From a bacterium (GTDB lineage Bacteria > Patescibacteriota > Minisyncoccia > UBA6257 > GWB1-50-10), in contig JAKANR010000002.1 of NCBI GenBank assembly GCA_021823645.1, positions 1 to 34,455 on the forward strand: a stretch of DNA of 34,455 nt, given 5' to 3'. The translations under genes and the position numbers were made by a program. Each line of letters opens with the position of its first letter. Position 1 is the stretch's first letter. Under the pieces are notes generated by a model. The model did not search any database. It saw nothing but the letters and a program-made list of their open reading frames with translations, and had not been told where the DNA came from. Positions 6,678 through 14,160 of this stretch are shown here, one piece after another.

Positions 6678-7766
6678 ATGGAAACAGAACTCAAAAAATT
6701 CGGATACGACGTATTCTTTGAAACCAACCGTAAAAAATTGGGATTGGAAAATTTTTCCGTGGCACGGGTTATCGCCGAATACAAAAGCATCTACCGGATA
6801 AAAAACGCGACGGGCGAATATTCGGCAAAGATAACCGGAAAACAAATGTTTCGCGCGTCTTCGAGAGAAGATTATCCGGCGGTTGGAGATTGGGTGGCGA
6901 TTACGGAACTCAATACGGAACAGGCCGTGATTCACGAAATATTGCCGAGAAAAACCGTGATGAAAAGAACATACGGAGAAAAAAACAAAACAGGCGACAA
7001 AACCGAAATACAAATTATCGGAGCAAATATCGATACGGCATTCGTTGTCGAATCAATCGATCGAGACTATAACTTAAATCGTTTCGAAAGATATTTTGCC
7101 ATAGCAAGAGCCGGAGGTATTACGCCCGCAATCATATTGAATAAAATAGACCTCATTTCAAAAGAAGAATTGGATTCAACGTTGATGGATATAAAAAACA
7201 GATTCGGAGAAATCGCCGTCATCCCGACAAGTGTCGTAACGGAAAGGGGTTTGGAGGAATTAAATACACATATTGAGAAGGGGAAAACATATTGTTTTTT
7301 GGGTTCGTCGGGGGTCGGAAAATCTTCTCTCATCAACACACTGCTCGGAAAAAATATCATAAAAACCGAAAGTATAAGTACCCACACCGGCAGAGGGAAA
7401 CATTCCACCACACACAGGGAAATGTATTTTTTGAAAGGCGGAGGCATTGTCATAGACAACCCGGGAATACGAGGAGTGGGAATGACGGACACGAATGCGG
7501 GCATCGACAGTTTGTTCGAGAACATCACCGCTCTCGCAAAGAAATGTAAATATGCCGATTGCACCCACATACACGAGCCAGGGTGCGAAGTGGTGCGCGC
7601 AGTAAAATCCGGTGAACTCGACGAAGGAGAATATTCAAATTATATCAACCTGAAAAAGGAAGTCGGGTATTATGAGATGACCGAGTTTGAAAAGAGAAAA
7701 AAGGATCGCCAATTCGGAAAATTCATCAAAAATGCAAAGAAAGATTTGAAAAAATACAAAAATTGA
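6678..7766 (+). CDS. rsgA: Small-subunit-dependent GTPase RsgA
   Basis: Ribosome-assembly GTPase acting in late 30S maturation in the cytoplasm. The circularly permuted order that defines the family is present: G4 NKID (155-158) precedes the P-loop GSSGVGKS (209-216), then G3 appears as DNPG (260-263, with Asn where most GTPases have Thr). An OB-fold occupies the N-terminal third. The C-terminal zinc knuckle is intact: C290-x4-C295-x-H297-x5-C303. Its 362 residues are at the long end for the family. The start has no nearby ribosome site; it lies 14 nt after the stop of a 25-codon mini-gene, suggesting coupling. Confidence 0.96.
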   Translation: METELKKFGYDVFFETNRKKLGLENFSVARVIAEYKSIYRIKNATGEYSAKITGKQMFRASSREDYPAVGDWVAITELNTEQAVIHEILPRKTVMKRTYGEKNKTGDKTEIQIIGANIDTAFVVESIDRDYNLNRFERYFAIARAGGITPAIILNKIDLISKEELDSTLMDIKNRFGEIAVIPTSVVTERGLEELNTHIEKGKTYCFLGSSGVGKSSLINTLLGKNIIKTESISTHTGRGKHSTTHREMYFLKGGGIVIDNPGIRGVGMTDTNAGIDSLFENITALAKKCKYADCTHIHEPGCEVVRAVKSGELDEGEYSNYINLKKEVGYYEMTEFEKRKKDRQFGKFIKNAKKDLKKYKN

Positions 7767-7835
7767 AGATATTGGATACACTCACCGTAGCGTCGGGAAT
7801 CATTGCCATAATTTTTTTCGAAAATTCAAAATATA

Positions 7836-7865
7836 TTGACAAATAGCACCAGTATGTGTTACGAT
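7836..7865 (+). promoter_or_regulatory. Promoter with partial operator dyad (copy 4)
   Basis: TTGACA then AATAGCACcagtatGTGTTA in the spacer, with a weak -10 (TACGAT, 7860-7865). The left half-site equals copy 1; the right half is degenerate. Confidence 0.6.
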
Positions 7866-7901
7866 TGAGCCAGTATTTTTCAACTTAAATTGGAGGAATG
7901 T

Positions 7902-8225
7902 ATGATCAAAGAAGCGACTTGTGAAAAATGTCATATTGTTTTTTTAATAGAGTGCGATCACTATGACGGCGGGCAATTGGAAGGACTTTGCGAAAAGTGT
8001 CTTCTTGAGAATATCTTTCCAAAAGCACCAATTCCCATCCAAAAAGAAAAAGTTGGTGCGTTCTGTGCAAAAAAAGGGAGTCCGCTTTGCACATTTCTCA
8101 GTGCTTCATGTCGCGGATTTTTCTGCCTCAAGGGAAGTTCTTTTATATCCCCAGAGCGTCTCAAGATAGCGCACGAATGCAACGGAGGAAAAGGAAATTG
8201 TTCGGAGATTCCTTTCCTCCCGTAA
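7902..8225 (+). CDS. Cys-rich hypothetical protein with N-terminal zinc ribbon
   Basis: Cys pairs at 7/10 and 30/33 form a likely zinc ribbon of about 35 residues. Several further Cys in the C-terminal part (FCAKKG, PLCTF, SCRGFFC, HECNGGKGNC) suggest additional metal sites or disulfides. GGAGG lies 5 nt before the ATG at 7902, preferred over the TTG at 7890. The gene has its own dyad promoter (7836) and terminator (8237). No known family was recognised. Confidence 0.7.
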   Translation: MIKEATCEKCHIVFLIECDHYDGGQLEGLCEKCLLENIFPKAPIPIQKEKVGAFCAKKGSPLCTFLSASCRGFFCLKGSSFISPERLKIAHECNGGKGNCSEIPFLP

Positions 8226-8236
8226 ATCAATTTTAT

Positions 8237-8274
8237 AAAAACCCCTTTCGCTCGTCGGCGAATTGGGGTTTTTT
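8237..8274. terminator. Intrinsic terminator between convergent genes
   Basis: The AAAAACCCC / GGGGTTTTT stem with an inner TTCGC/GCGAA helix serves the 7902 gene and may also end the minus-strand flavoprotein gene. Confidence 0.8.
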
Positions 8275-8304
8275 ATTTTGACCGAACATATTTTCTTCAT
8301 TATG

Positions 8305-9600
8305 CTACCGGTTCAAACAATCGGGAAAATCAATTATTTTTTCACCAAATTCACACGCGGAGGTTCCCGCAACATATCCGGTTGTCCAGCACAATTGGAG
8401 ACTGTATCCGCCCGACGGACGATCGATATTCAAAATATCGCCGGCAAAGTAGAGATTCGAAAACAGACGCGAGCGCATCGTTTTCGAATCGACTTCGGTG
8501 AGCGGTACTCCTCCGCTCGTCACAATCGATTTTTCCACCCCGAGAAGTTTTTCCACATGCATGGGAATATTTTTCAAAAACGCGATGAGTGCAAGACGCT
8601 CTTCACGCGTCACACTATGACAAAATTTATCCGGATCTATGCCGGAACGGCTCAACACGATCGGTTCAAACGACGCAACGGGAATGAGCGCACCGATTAC
8701 ATTTTTTATTTTTTTATTATTTTCCTTCTTCAATACTTCCTGAATTTTTTTATTCAAATCTCCGTGCCCGTGCGAAGGAAACATATCGATTGAAAGAATG
8801 ACCTCCCCATACTTCAACAATTCCCCTATCTCTCCGCTCATATTCAGAATAGTGGGACCACTCACTCCAAAGTGCGTAAAAAGAATATTTCCTTTTTTTG
8901 TCATCCGCTTTTCCCCGTTCTGCAATGCGGAAATTTTTATATCCGAAAGTACCACCCCTTGCATACTTTTTACCCATTTTTCTTTTATTGCGAGGGGCAC
9001 GAGCGAAGGTTTTGGAGGAATAACGGTGTGCCCAAGCTCTTCAAGCCACAAAAATCCGTCACCCGTCGATCCGGTCTCCGGATGGGATTTTCCTCCCGTT
9101 GCGAGTATAATCGCGCGCGCATACATTTCTTTTCCGTCTTTCAAACGGACCGATGTTATCGTATTTCCGTTCCGGAACATTTTTTTCACCGGATTTCCCG
9201 AGAACACCGTCACCCTCCCCTCCTGCATATATTTTCCAAGAACATCAAACACCGAAGACGCTTTATCGTTCAGAGGAAATACACGACCCCCTTCTTCCGT
9301 TTTTGTTTCCAATTTTCGCGCATGAAAAAAAATCAATGTTTCTTTCACTCCATACTGCGAAAATGCCGAGAAGAGAAATTTTCCGTGTTCTTTGAATTTT
9401 TCGAGAAATTTCCGCGTATTCAATTTGTGATTTGTGAGATTACATCGTCCTCCGCCGGTCAAAAGAAGTTTTTTCCCGAGCGATTTGTTTTTCTCGATAA
9501 GCCCGACCCGCGCCCCGCACTCGGCGGCACGTCCCGCCGCCATCATTCCCGCGGGTCCCCCTCCAATCACCAAAACATCAAAAATATTTTTTTCGTCCAT
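8305..9600 (-). CDS. BaiN/HI0933-family NAD(P)/FAD-dependent oxidoreductase
   Basis: A flavoprotein of 431 residues. The FAD-binding Rossmann motif is GGGPAG (residues 13-18 in VLVIGGGPAGMMAAGRAA), followed by the family hallmark GKKLLLTGGGRCNLTN. A second FAD contact near the C-terminus is YFAGDILNIDRPSGGY, close to the FAGE-x-LDVDG-x-GGY motif, followed by TTGYVAG. Physiological substrates of most members are unknown; BaiN takes part in bile acid dehydroxylation, but that role should not be assumed here. The start codon has no Shine-Dalgarno site; an AT-rich stretch just upstream suggests a very short leader. Divergent from the ABC-F gene. Confidence 0.93.
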   Translation of the reverse strand: MDEKNIFDVLVIGGGPAGMMAAGRAAECGARVGLIEKNKSLGKKLLLTGGGRCNLTNHKLNTRKFLEKFKEHGKFLFSAFSQYGVKETLIFFHARKLETKTEEGGRVFPLNDKASSVFDVLGKYMQEGRVTVFSGNPVKKMFRNGNTITSVRLKDGKEMYARAIILATGGKSHPETGSTGDGFLWLEELGHTVIPPKPSLVPLAIKEKWVKSMQGVVLSDIKISALQNGEKRMTKKGNILFTHFGVSGPTILNMSGEIGELLKYGEVILSIDMFPSHGHGDLNKKIQEVLKKENNKKIKNVIGALIPVASFEPIVLSRSGIDPDKFCHSVTREERLALIAFLKNIPMHVEKLLGVEKSIVTSGGVPLTEVDSKTMRSRLFSNLYFAGDILNIDRPSGGYSLQLCWTTGYVAGTSACEFGEKIIDFPDCLNR

Positions 9601-9681
9601 AGATAATGTATTTATCCTACCACACCTTTTCTCATCGCGTTTTTTTGCACTTTTCCCGAAAATGAGTCAATATGAGACCCT

Positions 9682-11136
9682 ATGTCACGCGATGAAGTTA
9701 TATTGCGGTTTGATGCCGTGTCGTTCGAATACGGTCACCATATTCCCATTTTGAGTGAGACGGATTTTTCGTTGCGGAACGGATGGAAAGTCGCCCTCAT
9801 GGGTCAAAACGGCGCAGGAAAAAGCACCATTCTCCAGCTCATTACGGGAATGCTTCATCCTGAATCGGGCAGTATCCACATCGCGGACGGACTTACCATC
9901 GCCACCGCACGCCAGGTGATTCCCCGCGCCCAAATGCATCTCACCGTCCGAGCGTTTTTCGAAGCGTGTTTCAAAAAAAAGATATATAACATCGATCCGC
10001 TCATCGACGAAATTCTCGATATCGTAAATCTTCATGCTCCGCACGACCGCATCATACAGTCCTTCTCCGGCGGTCAACAGGCGCGTCTCCTCCTTGCCTC
10101 CGCACTCATCCAAAAACCCGACATTCTTCTTCTCGACGAACCCACCAATAATCTCGACAAAGCGGGCATCGCACATCTTACCCAATTTCTCGTCGATTAC
10201 AAAAAAACATGCATTGTTATTTCACATGATGCGGAATTTTTGAATGCATTCACCGAAGGAGTGCTCTATCTCGATATCCATACAAAAAAGATAGACCAGT
10301 ATGTCGGAAACTATCGGGATGTCGTCGAAGAAATTTCGCGACGTATCGAAGCGGAAAACAGAAAAAACGCGCATCTCGCGAAAAAGATTCAGGAAAACAA
10401 AGATAAGGCGAATTTTTTTGCACACAAAGGAGGACAGATGAGATTGGTCGCAAAAAAAATGAGAGAACAGGCGGAAGAAATGGAAGAGGCAAAGGTGGAC
10501 ATACGAAAGGAGGATAAAACAATTCGCCCGTTTATTATTCCCTCCCAGCCCGAGGCGACGGGAACCGTACTCACCGTTTCATCGGTTACCGTGTTTCACA
10601 ATCATACGCCGAAAACGAGAAAGGTTGCGCTGACGGTGAAAAAAAATGAGCATGTATTACTTGCCGGTCCAAACGGCATCGGGAAGAGCACGTTTCTCGA
10701 ATCACTCACCAAAAAAGATCACAAAGGCGCAACACTTGCTCCCGGAGTACGAGTCGGCTATTACCGACAGGATTTTTCCACACTCAATTTCGACGATACG
10801 GTGTATCAGGCACTCTCGTCGACTGATGTGATCACCGAAATGCAACTTCGATCGACTGCCTCCGGGTTTTTGATAAACGAAAATATGATGCGCGCGAAAA
10901 TCGGAACATTATCGGAGGGGCAAAAAGGACTCGTGGCGCTCGCGCAACTTGTGCTTCTCCATCCGGGTCTCCTTATTCTCGATGAACCGACAAACCATAT
11001 TAACTTCCGACACATTCCCATCATTGCAACGGCACTCAACAAATACGACGGGGCGATGATTCTCGTGAGCCACATTCCCGAATTTATACACCAGATTCGC
11101 ATTGATGAAGTGTTTGATCTCGAAAAAGAGGCATAA
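9682..11136 (+). CDS. ABC-F family ATPase (ribosome-associated)
   Basis: Two ABC domains and no membrane segments, as in ABC-F translation factors. Domain 1 has Walker A GQNGAGKST (41-49), signature SFSGGQQAR and Walker B ILLLDEPTNNLD with switch His in ISHD. Domain 2 has GPNGIGKST, an altered signature LSEGQKG, and LLILDEPTNHIN with SHIPEF. The charged interdomain linker (about 220-300) is the P-site tRNA interacting motif region. The second signature has Glu for the usual Gly. The 484 residues are shorter than the EttA type (about 555). No Shine-Dalgarno site is visible upstream. Which ribosomal state it resolves cannot be told. Confidence 0.93.
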   Translation: MSRDEVILRFDAVSFEYGHHIPILSETDFSLRNGWKVALMGQNGAGKSTILQLITGMLHPESGSIHIADGLTIATARQVIPRAQMHLTVRAFFEACFKKKIYNIDPLIDEILDIVNLHAPHDRIIQSFSGGQQARLLLASALIQKPDILLLDEPTNNLDKAGIAHLTQFLVDYKKTCIVISHDAEFLNAFTEGVLYLDIHTKKIDQYVGNYRDVVEEISRRIEAENRKNAHLAKKIQENKDKANFFAHKGGQMRLVAKKMREQAEEMEEAKVDIRKEDKTIRPFIIPSQPEATGTVLTVSSVTVFHNHTPKTRKVALTVKKNEHVLLAGPNGIGKSTFLESLTKKDHKGATLAPGVRVGYYRQDFSTLNFDDTVYQALSSTDVITEMQLRSTASGFLINENMMRAKIGTLSEGQKGLVALAQLVLLHPGLLILDEPTNHINFRHIPIIATALNKYDGAMILVSHIPEFIHQIRIDEVFDLEKEA

Positions 11137-11159
11137 CTTTTCAATGTCGGGATTCACAC

Positions 11160-11165
11160 TATAAT
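11160..11165 (+). promoter_or_regulatory. -10 box (TATAAT) of a probable leaderless gene
   Basis: A consensus TATAAT ends 6 nt before the GTG at 11172. The -35 is weak. Confidence 0.6.
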
Positions 11166-11171
11166 GAACGG

Positions 11172-11681
11172 GTGAACACATCAAAATATTCCGCAAAACA
11201 CAATACCGACCTCTATGATTTATTTTTCCGTATCGGAATGACATGGAGAATATGCTATGGCATTCTCCGTATTTTTCTCGCTTTTATTCTCCTTCGTTTT
11301 ATCGGCGCCCCGCTCTCGGGTATATTCTATCGTGCGATGCAACACGAACTTATCGAAGATCCGAATGATTTTCTTATACAATTGGCACATCCGTTCATTC
11401 AACATCTTTCCTTCCCGATAACCTACTTTCTTGCCGTCTATCTCATATTTTGGGGTATCATCGATATTCTGCTTTCCATAAATCTCCTGAAACAAAAAAC
11501 ATGGGCGTTTCCCGTAAGTATGTACCTCATCGGAATATTCGTACTTTATGAGATATACCGATTTTTGCACACTCATTCGTTTATACTTGCCTGTGTTATC
11601 GTTATAGATCTGATTTTAATTTGGCTCATCGGAAAGGAATATCGCAAACTCATCGGACGCAATCAAAAGATTGCGTCATAG
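11172..11681 (+). CDS. DUF2127-like integral membrane protein
   Basis: The 169-residue protein has four hydrophobic helices, about 25-47, 77-100, 110-128 and 136-153. Segments such as RIGMTWRICYGILRI, YFLAVYLIFWGIIDILLS and LLKQKTWAFPVSMYLIG resemble the DUF2127 family, whose function is unknown. GTG is the start, placed exactly 6 nt after a TATAAT box, indicating a leaderless message with a GTG start. It follows the ABC-F gene by 35 nt but has its own promoter. Confidence 0.78.
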   Translation: MNTSKYSAKHNTDLYDLFFRIGMTWRICYGILRIFLAFILLRFIGAPLSGIFYRAMQHELIEDPNDFLIQLAHPFIQHLSFPITYFLAVYLIFWGIIDILLSINLLKQKTWAFPVSMYLIGIFVLYEIYRFLHTHSFILACVIVIDLILIWLIGKEYRKLIGRNQKIAS

Positions 11682-11766
11682 CGGTGACATTTCATCCCCC
11701 GATACGCCGACTTTTGCACTAGGCATGGGGGACATCCTCCATCTGGCAAATTGAAGTGAAATCTTG

Positions 11767-11772
11767 TATAGT
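11767..11772 (+). promoter_or_regulatory. -10 box (TATAGT) of a probable leaderless gene
   Basis: TATAGT ends 6 nt before the ATG at 11779. Confidence 0.58.
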
Positions 11773-11778
11773 AAACGT

Positions 11779-12033
11779 ATGCCAAAAACCAATTCGGCAT
11801 TCATGAAACCCATGAATGTCAGCGAGGAACTCGCGGCGGTAGTCGGAAAAGGGCCAATGCCACGGTCCGAGGTCGTCAAAAAGCTCTGGGTCTACATCAA
11901 GGAGAAGGATCTCCAGGATCCAAAGAACAAGCGTAACATCAATGCCGACGAAAACTTGAAGAAAGTGTTCGGTGGCAAGGCGGTGGTGAATATGTTTGAA
12001 ATGACGAAACTCGTTTCCAAGCATCTTTCCTAA
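11779..12033 (+). CDS. SWIB/MDM2-domain protein
   Basis: An 84-residue stand-alone SWIB domain. The family pattern is visible: MNVSEELAAVVGKGPMPRSE, VVKKLWVYIKEKDLQDPKNKR, INADENLKKVFGG and the closing FEMTKLVSKHL. In eukaryotes and Chlamydia such domains occur with chromatin or topoisomerase proteins; bacterial stand-alone copies probably bind DNA or proteins, but the role is unproven. The start at 11779 is preferred to the TTG at 11764 because a TATAGT box overlaps the latter and ends 6 nt before the ATG. Confidence 0.93.
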   Translation: MPKTNSAFMKPMNVSEELAAVVGKGPMPRSEVVKKLWVYIKEKDLQDPKNKRNINADENLKKVFGGKAVVNMFEMTKLVSKHLS

Positions 12034-12049
12034 TTCCGGCGTCACGCAG

Positions 12050-12083
12050 AAAACGGCGTTCATCATTATGGGCGCTGTTTTTT
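12050..12083 (+). terminator. Intrinsic terminator after the SWIB gene
   Basis: AAAACGGCG / CGCTGTTTTTT stem (one G-T pair) with a 14-nt loop and T tract. Confidence 0.7.
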
Positions 12084-12105
12084 ATTACAACGACCAATTG
12101 CGGAA

Positions 12106-12135
12106 TTGACACGTTATCCGTATGAGCGGTATCCT
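12106..12135 (+). promoter_or_regulatory. Promoter of the 12180 gene pair
   Basis: Consensus TTGACA, an 18-nt spacer, then TATCCT. No dyad in the spacer. Confidence 0.65.
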
Positions 12136-12179
12136 GACTTCAGTTGACCACATTAAAAACAAAATATTCGGAGGATGGA

Positions 12180-12527
12180 ATGAAAATCCCCTACCGCGAA
12201 GCCGAGTTGCGCAGAACACTCATCGCGCTCGCTCAGGACGAACAGAGACTCCGCCGAATGAACAAAAAGGTGGATGAACTAAAAAACAGAAAAATAAAGA
12301 TTTGGGATCCCCCGGTAAAAAACAGGCGGGAATTCAACAAAAAGACCGCGGGATTTCACGGCATTACCCTCGAAACACTTATACACAGTAAAAACTATAC
12401 GACACTGTGCGATGAATATCACACCCACCTCTATGAGGAGATGGTTCGAAAAATCATGCATGTATTCGGACTTACCCACAAAGAGGTATGGGCGATCATA
12501 GCGGAACGAGAATGGTTCTTAAATTGA
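12180..12527 (+). CDS. Hypothetical helical protein, 115 residues
   Basis: No family recognised. The N-terminal half is a charged helix, probably coiled coil (YREAELRRTLIALAQDEQ, then KKVDELKNRKIK); the C-terminal half has aromatic and His residues (YHTHLYEEMVRKIMHV). The start at 12180 has CGGAGGATGG upstream; the longer reading from 12144 overlaps the promoter region. Followed 31 nt later by the 12559 gene, probably cotranscribed. Confidence 0.68.
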   Translation: MKIPYREAELRRTLIALAQDEQRLRRMNKKVDELKNRKIKIWDPPVKNRREFNKKTAGFHGITLETLIHSKNYTTLCDEYHTHLYEEMVRKIMHVFGLTHKEVWAIIAEREWFLN

Positions 12528-12558
12528 TTTTTTCATCACAAAAAGAGAAGGAGTCCCC

Positions 12559-12924
12559 ATGAGTATCTTCAGCGAAGTAAAAGAAAAAACAACAAAATGG
12601 AGAGAAGACGGGATAAAAATCTTCAAAGAACAATGCGCCCTCATCAGACAATATCCCATCGCGTGCATGTACTGCAAGAAAGAAAATCCCATCTCATCAT
12701 GGATATTTATCCAAATAAAACACTATGTGCGTCCCCACGGATGTACGGAAGGTGATTATTGGATAAACGGGAAAACGGAAACATGCACTATCACCTGTCC
12801 GGAGTGTAAACAGGAAAATTATCTCTATAACCACCCGCAAAAAACGGAAATAGTGGAACTTGCGGATTCATCCCCTTTCGACAAAAAAATGATCTTCAGC
12901 GACGTCAAAGAGCGGTACGATTGA
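12559..12924 (+). CDS. Zinc-ribbon hypothetical protein, 121 residues
   Basis: Two Cys-x2-Cys knuckles, C36/C39 (CMYC) and C80/C83 (CPEC), separated by about 40 residues, form a likely zinc ribbon; C62 and C76 are extra. The N-terminal 30 residues are a basic amphipathic helix. AGAAGGAG precedes the ATG at good spacing. It closes the unit begun at 12180, with a terminator at 12931. Function unknown. Confidence 0.7.
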   Translation: MSIFSEVKEKTTKWREDGIKIFKEQCALIRQYPIACMYCKKENPISSWIFIQIKHYVRPHGCTEGDYWINGKTETCTITCPECKQENYLYNHPQKTEIVELADSSPFDKKMIFSDVKERYD

Positions 12925-12930
12925 ATCATC

Positions 12931-12961
12931 AAAAAGAACGAATACAATTCGTTCTTTTTTT
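12931..12961 (+). terminator. Intrinsic terminator
   Basis: AAAAAGAACGAAT / ATTCGTTCTTTTT stem with a very short loop and T tract. Confidence 0.85.
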
Positions 12962-12999
12962 ATACCCCTACCAAATTCCCCGTATATAAAGAAACCTCT

Positions 13000-13293
13000 T
13001 TATTGGCTCGCAAAATATTTCGCTGCGACCTCATTTTCAATCGTCATCGTCTTTCCTCCCGATGATTTCACTTTCACATATGCGTCGGTTATTTCGAGTA
13101 TCTCGAATCCTCTTTTTTCGAAATGTTCCCGGATTACCTCTTCGGTATGCGCATCCAGAGGGAACGGTTTCATTTTTTCGAGTCCGCCGATTTCATTTAC
13201 CGCCGTTTCACTCTTCACCTCTTCGGCAAAATCGCTTCCCTCTTTCTTTTTGACTTCTCCTATTTCCTTTTTTTGAATTAATTCTTCAAACAT
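13000..13293 (-). CDS. Hypothetical small acidic protein
   Basis: The 97-residue product has a charged Lys/Glu-rich first half (KKEIGEVKKKEGSDFAEEVK) and a compact second half, FPLDAHTEEVIREHFEKRGF, ending in MTIENEVAAKYFASQ. No family recognised. The ATG begins 4 nt after the stop of the upstream gene (13298-13585), with no ribosome site, so translation is probably coupled. Confidence 0.65.
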   Translation of the reverse strand: MFEELIQKKEIGEVKKKEGSDFAEEVKSETAVNEIGGLEKMKPFPLDAHTEEVIREHFEKRGFEILEITDAYVKVKSSGGKTMTIENEVAAKYFASQ

Positions 13294-13297
13294 AACA

Positions 13298-13585
13298 CTA
13301 TGATCCCAACAGTACGTAAATCGCGCATTTTACGATTTGCGGATATGTTCCTCCGACAATAACTTCATTTATTTTTTCAAGGTCAATTTTTTCTTCATCG
13401 CCTCTCCCGTACGAATAGAGATGATTTCCGTCGATATGCGCAAGTTTATGTCCCCCAATATCATACACAAACTCACCCGAAAAATATCCGAGTTTTTTTC
13501 CATCATGCGTAACCACGTGATTTTCATATATATATCCCGCCTTCTCGCCTCCCCGCCATAATTCGTGACCCATAATCTTTATCAT
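13298..13585 (-). CDS. Small beta-repeat protein (possible 4-fold beta-flower type)
   Basis: The 95-residue protein is made of short repeated beta hairpins with the pattern aromatic-x-Gly-x-x-hydrophobic: ELWRGGEKAGYI, HDGKKLGYFSGEFVYD, GGHKLAHIDGNHLYS. This resembles small 4-bladed beta-flower proteins; I infer the fold only. The start is ATG 13585 rather than 13621 because a TACAAT box ends exactly 6 nt upstream, again a leaderless geometry. It heads a two-gene unit with 13000-13293. Confidence 0.7.
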   Translation of the reverse strand: MIKIMGHELWRGGEKAGYIYENHVVTHDGKKLGYFSGEFVYDIGGHKLAHIDGNHLYSYGRGDEEKIDLEKINEVIVGGTYPQIVKCAIYVLLGS

Positions 13586-13591
13586 AGGTTC

Positions 13592-13597
13592 ATTGTA
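13592..13597 (-). promoter_or_regulatory. -10 box (TACAAT) of a probable leaderless gene
   Basis: On the minus strand TACAAT ends 6 nt before the ATG at 13585. A possible TTGCGG -35 lies 18 nt further up. Divergent from the cold-shock promoter at 13633. Confidence 0.6.
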
Positions 13598-13632
13598 ACA
13601 AAAAAAATAAGCCGTCCGCAATCGGGATTATT

Positions 13633-13661
13633 TTGACATAATTCATGTTCTATGGTACCTT
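13633..13661 (+). promoter_or_regulatory. Promoter of the cold-shock gene
   Basis: TTGACA, a 17-nt spacer, then TACCTT. It predicts a leader of about 43 nt before the ATG at 13711, with no clear Shine-Dalgarno site; leader structure may matter, as in other cold-shock genes. Confidence 0.65.
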
Positions 13662-13710
13662 ATCCATAAGAGATTTCGTCGGATTTCTAAAGCCAAAAAA
13701 AACAAACGTT

Positions 13711-13908
13711 ATGACAGGAACTATTAAAACCCTAACGGATCGAGGATTTGGATTCATCGCTCGCGAAGGCGAAGCAAAGGATCTTTTCTTTCATTCAAAG
13801 GAATTGAATGGTGTGACATTCGACGAACTTAAAGTCGGCGATGTTGTTACTTTCGAAGTTGTACAGGGCGATAAAGGCCCGAGTGCGACAAACGTATCAC
13901 GCGCCTAA
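13711..13908 (+). CDS. Cold-shock domain protein (CspA family)
   Basis: A 65-residue OB-fold single-stranded nucleic-acid binding protein that can act as an RNA chaperone. RNP-1 is DRGFGFIAREG (about 9-19) and RNP-2 is KDLFFHSKEL; GDVVTFEV and the closing ATNVSRA match the family. Length equals the usual 65-70 residues. The longer reading from 13645 would run through the promoter, so ATG 13711 is used. There is no Shine-Dalgarno site before it. Confidence 0.95.
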   Translation: MTGTIKTLTDRGFGFIAREGEAKDLFFHSKELNGVTFDELKVGDVVTFEVVQGDKGPSATNVSRA

Positions 13909-13921
13909 CACGCTGATTCTG

Positions 13922-13959
13922 AAAACACCGTCCCGACACGATTATCGGGACGGTGTTTT
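13922..13959 (+). terminator. Strong intrinsic terminator after the cold-shock gene
   Basis: AAAACACCGTCCCGA / TCGGGACGGTGTTTT: a 15-bp perfect stem. Confidence 0.9.
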
Positions 13960-13988
13960 GTTTCCCATCAGAAACTTCCCCGGAAGAG

Positions 13989-14160
13989 TTGTAATTTTCT
14001 TAATGTTGTGTTATTCTCACTCATAGGAGTTATGTAAGGGACGCGATCTCTGCACCACACAGAGATTTTTTATTGAATAAAACAAGGAGAATACTTCGCG
14101 TTCTCTACGGGACGAGTCATCTTCCTTCATTGCGTCATATAAAAATAAACTCTCAACACT
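13989..14160 (+). promoter_or_regulatory. typA promoter and structured leader with attenuator-like hairpin
   Basis: TTGTAA, a 17-nt spacer and TATTCT (14012-14017) predict a start near 14024. The leader carries AGGAG followed by ATG-TAA (14032-14037, a start directly followed by a stop) and then an intrinsic-terminator-like hairpin, ATCTCTG / CAGAGAT plus six T (14046-14071), before a second ribosome-site-like AAGGAG (14084) with no usable ATG after it. Coding begins at 14161. Transcription could be attenuated here; alternatively the first part is a short separate RNA. Confidence 0.45.

Noticed and set aside
8263-9606. Plus-strand reading frames opposite the flavoprotein gene
   Set aside because: They are rich in Phe/His/Arg, have no family features and no ribosome sites; the minus-strand frame is a clear BaiN-like protein.
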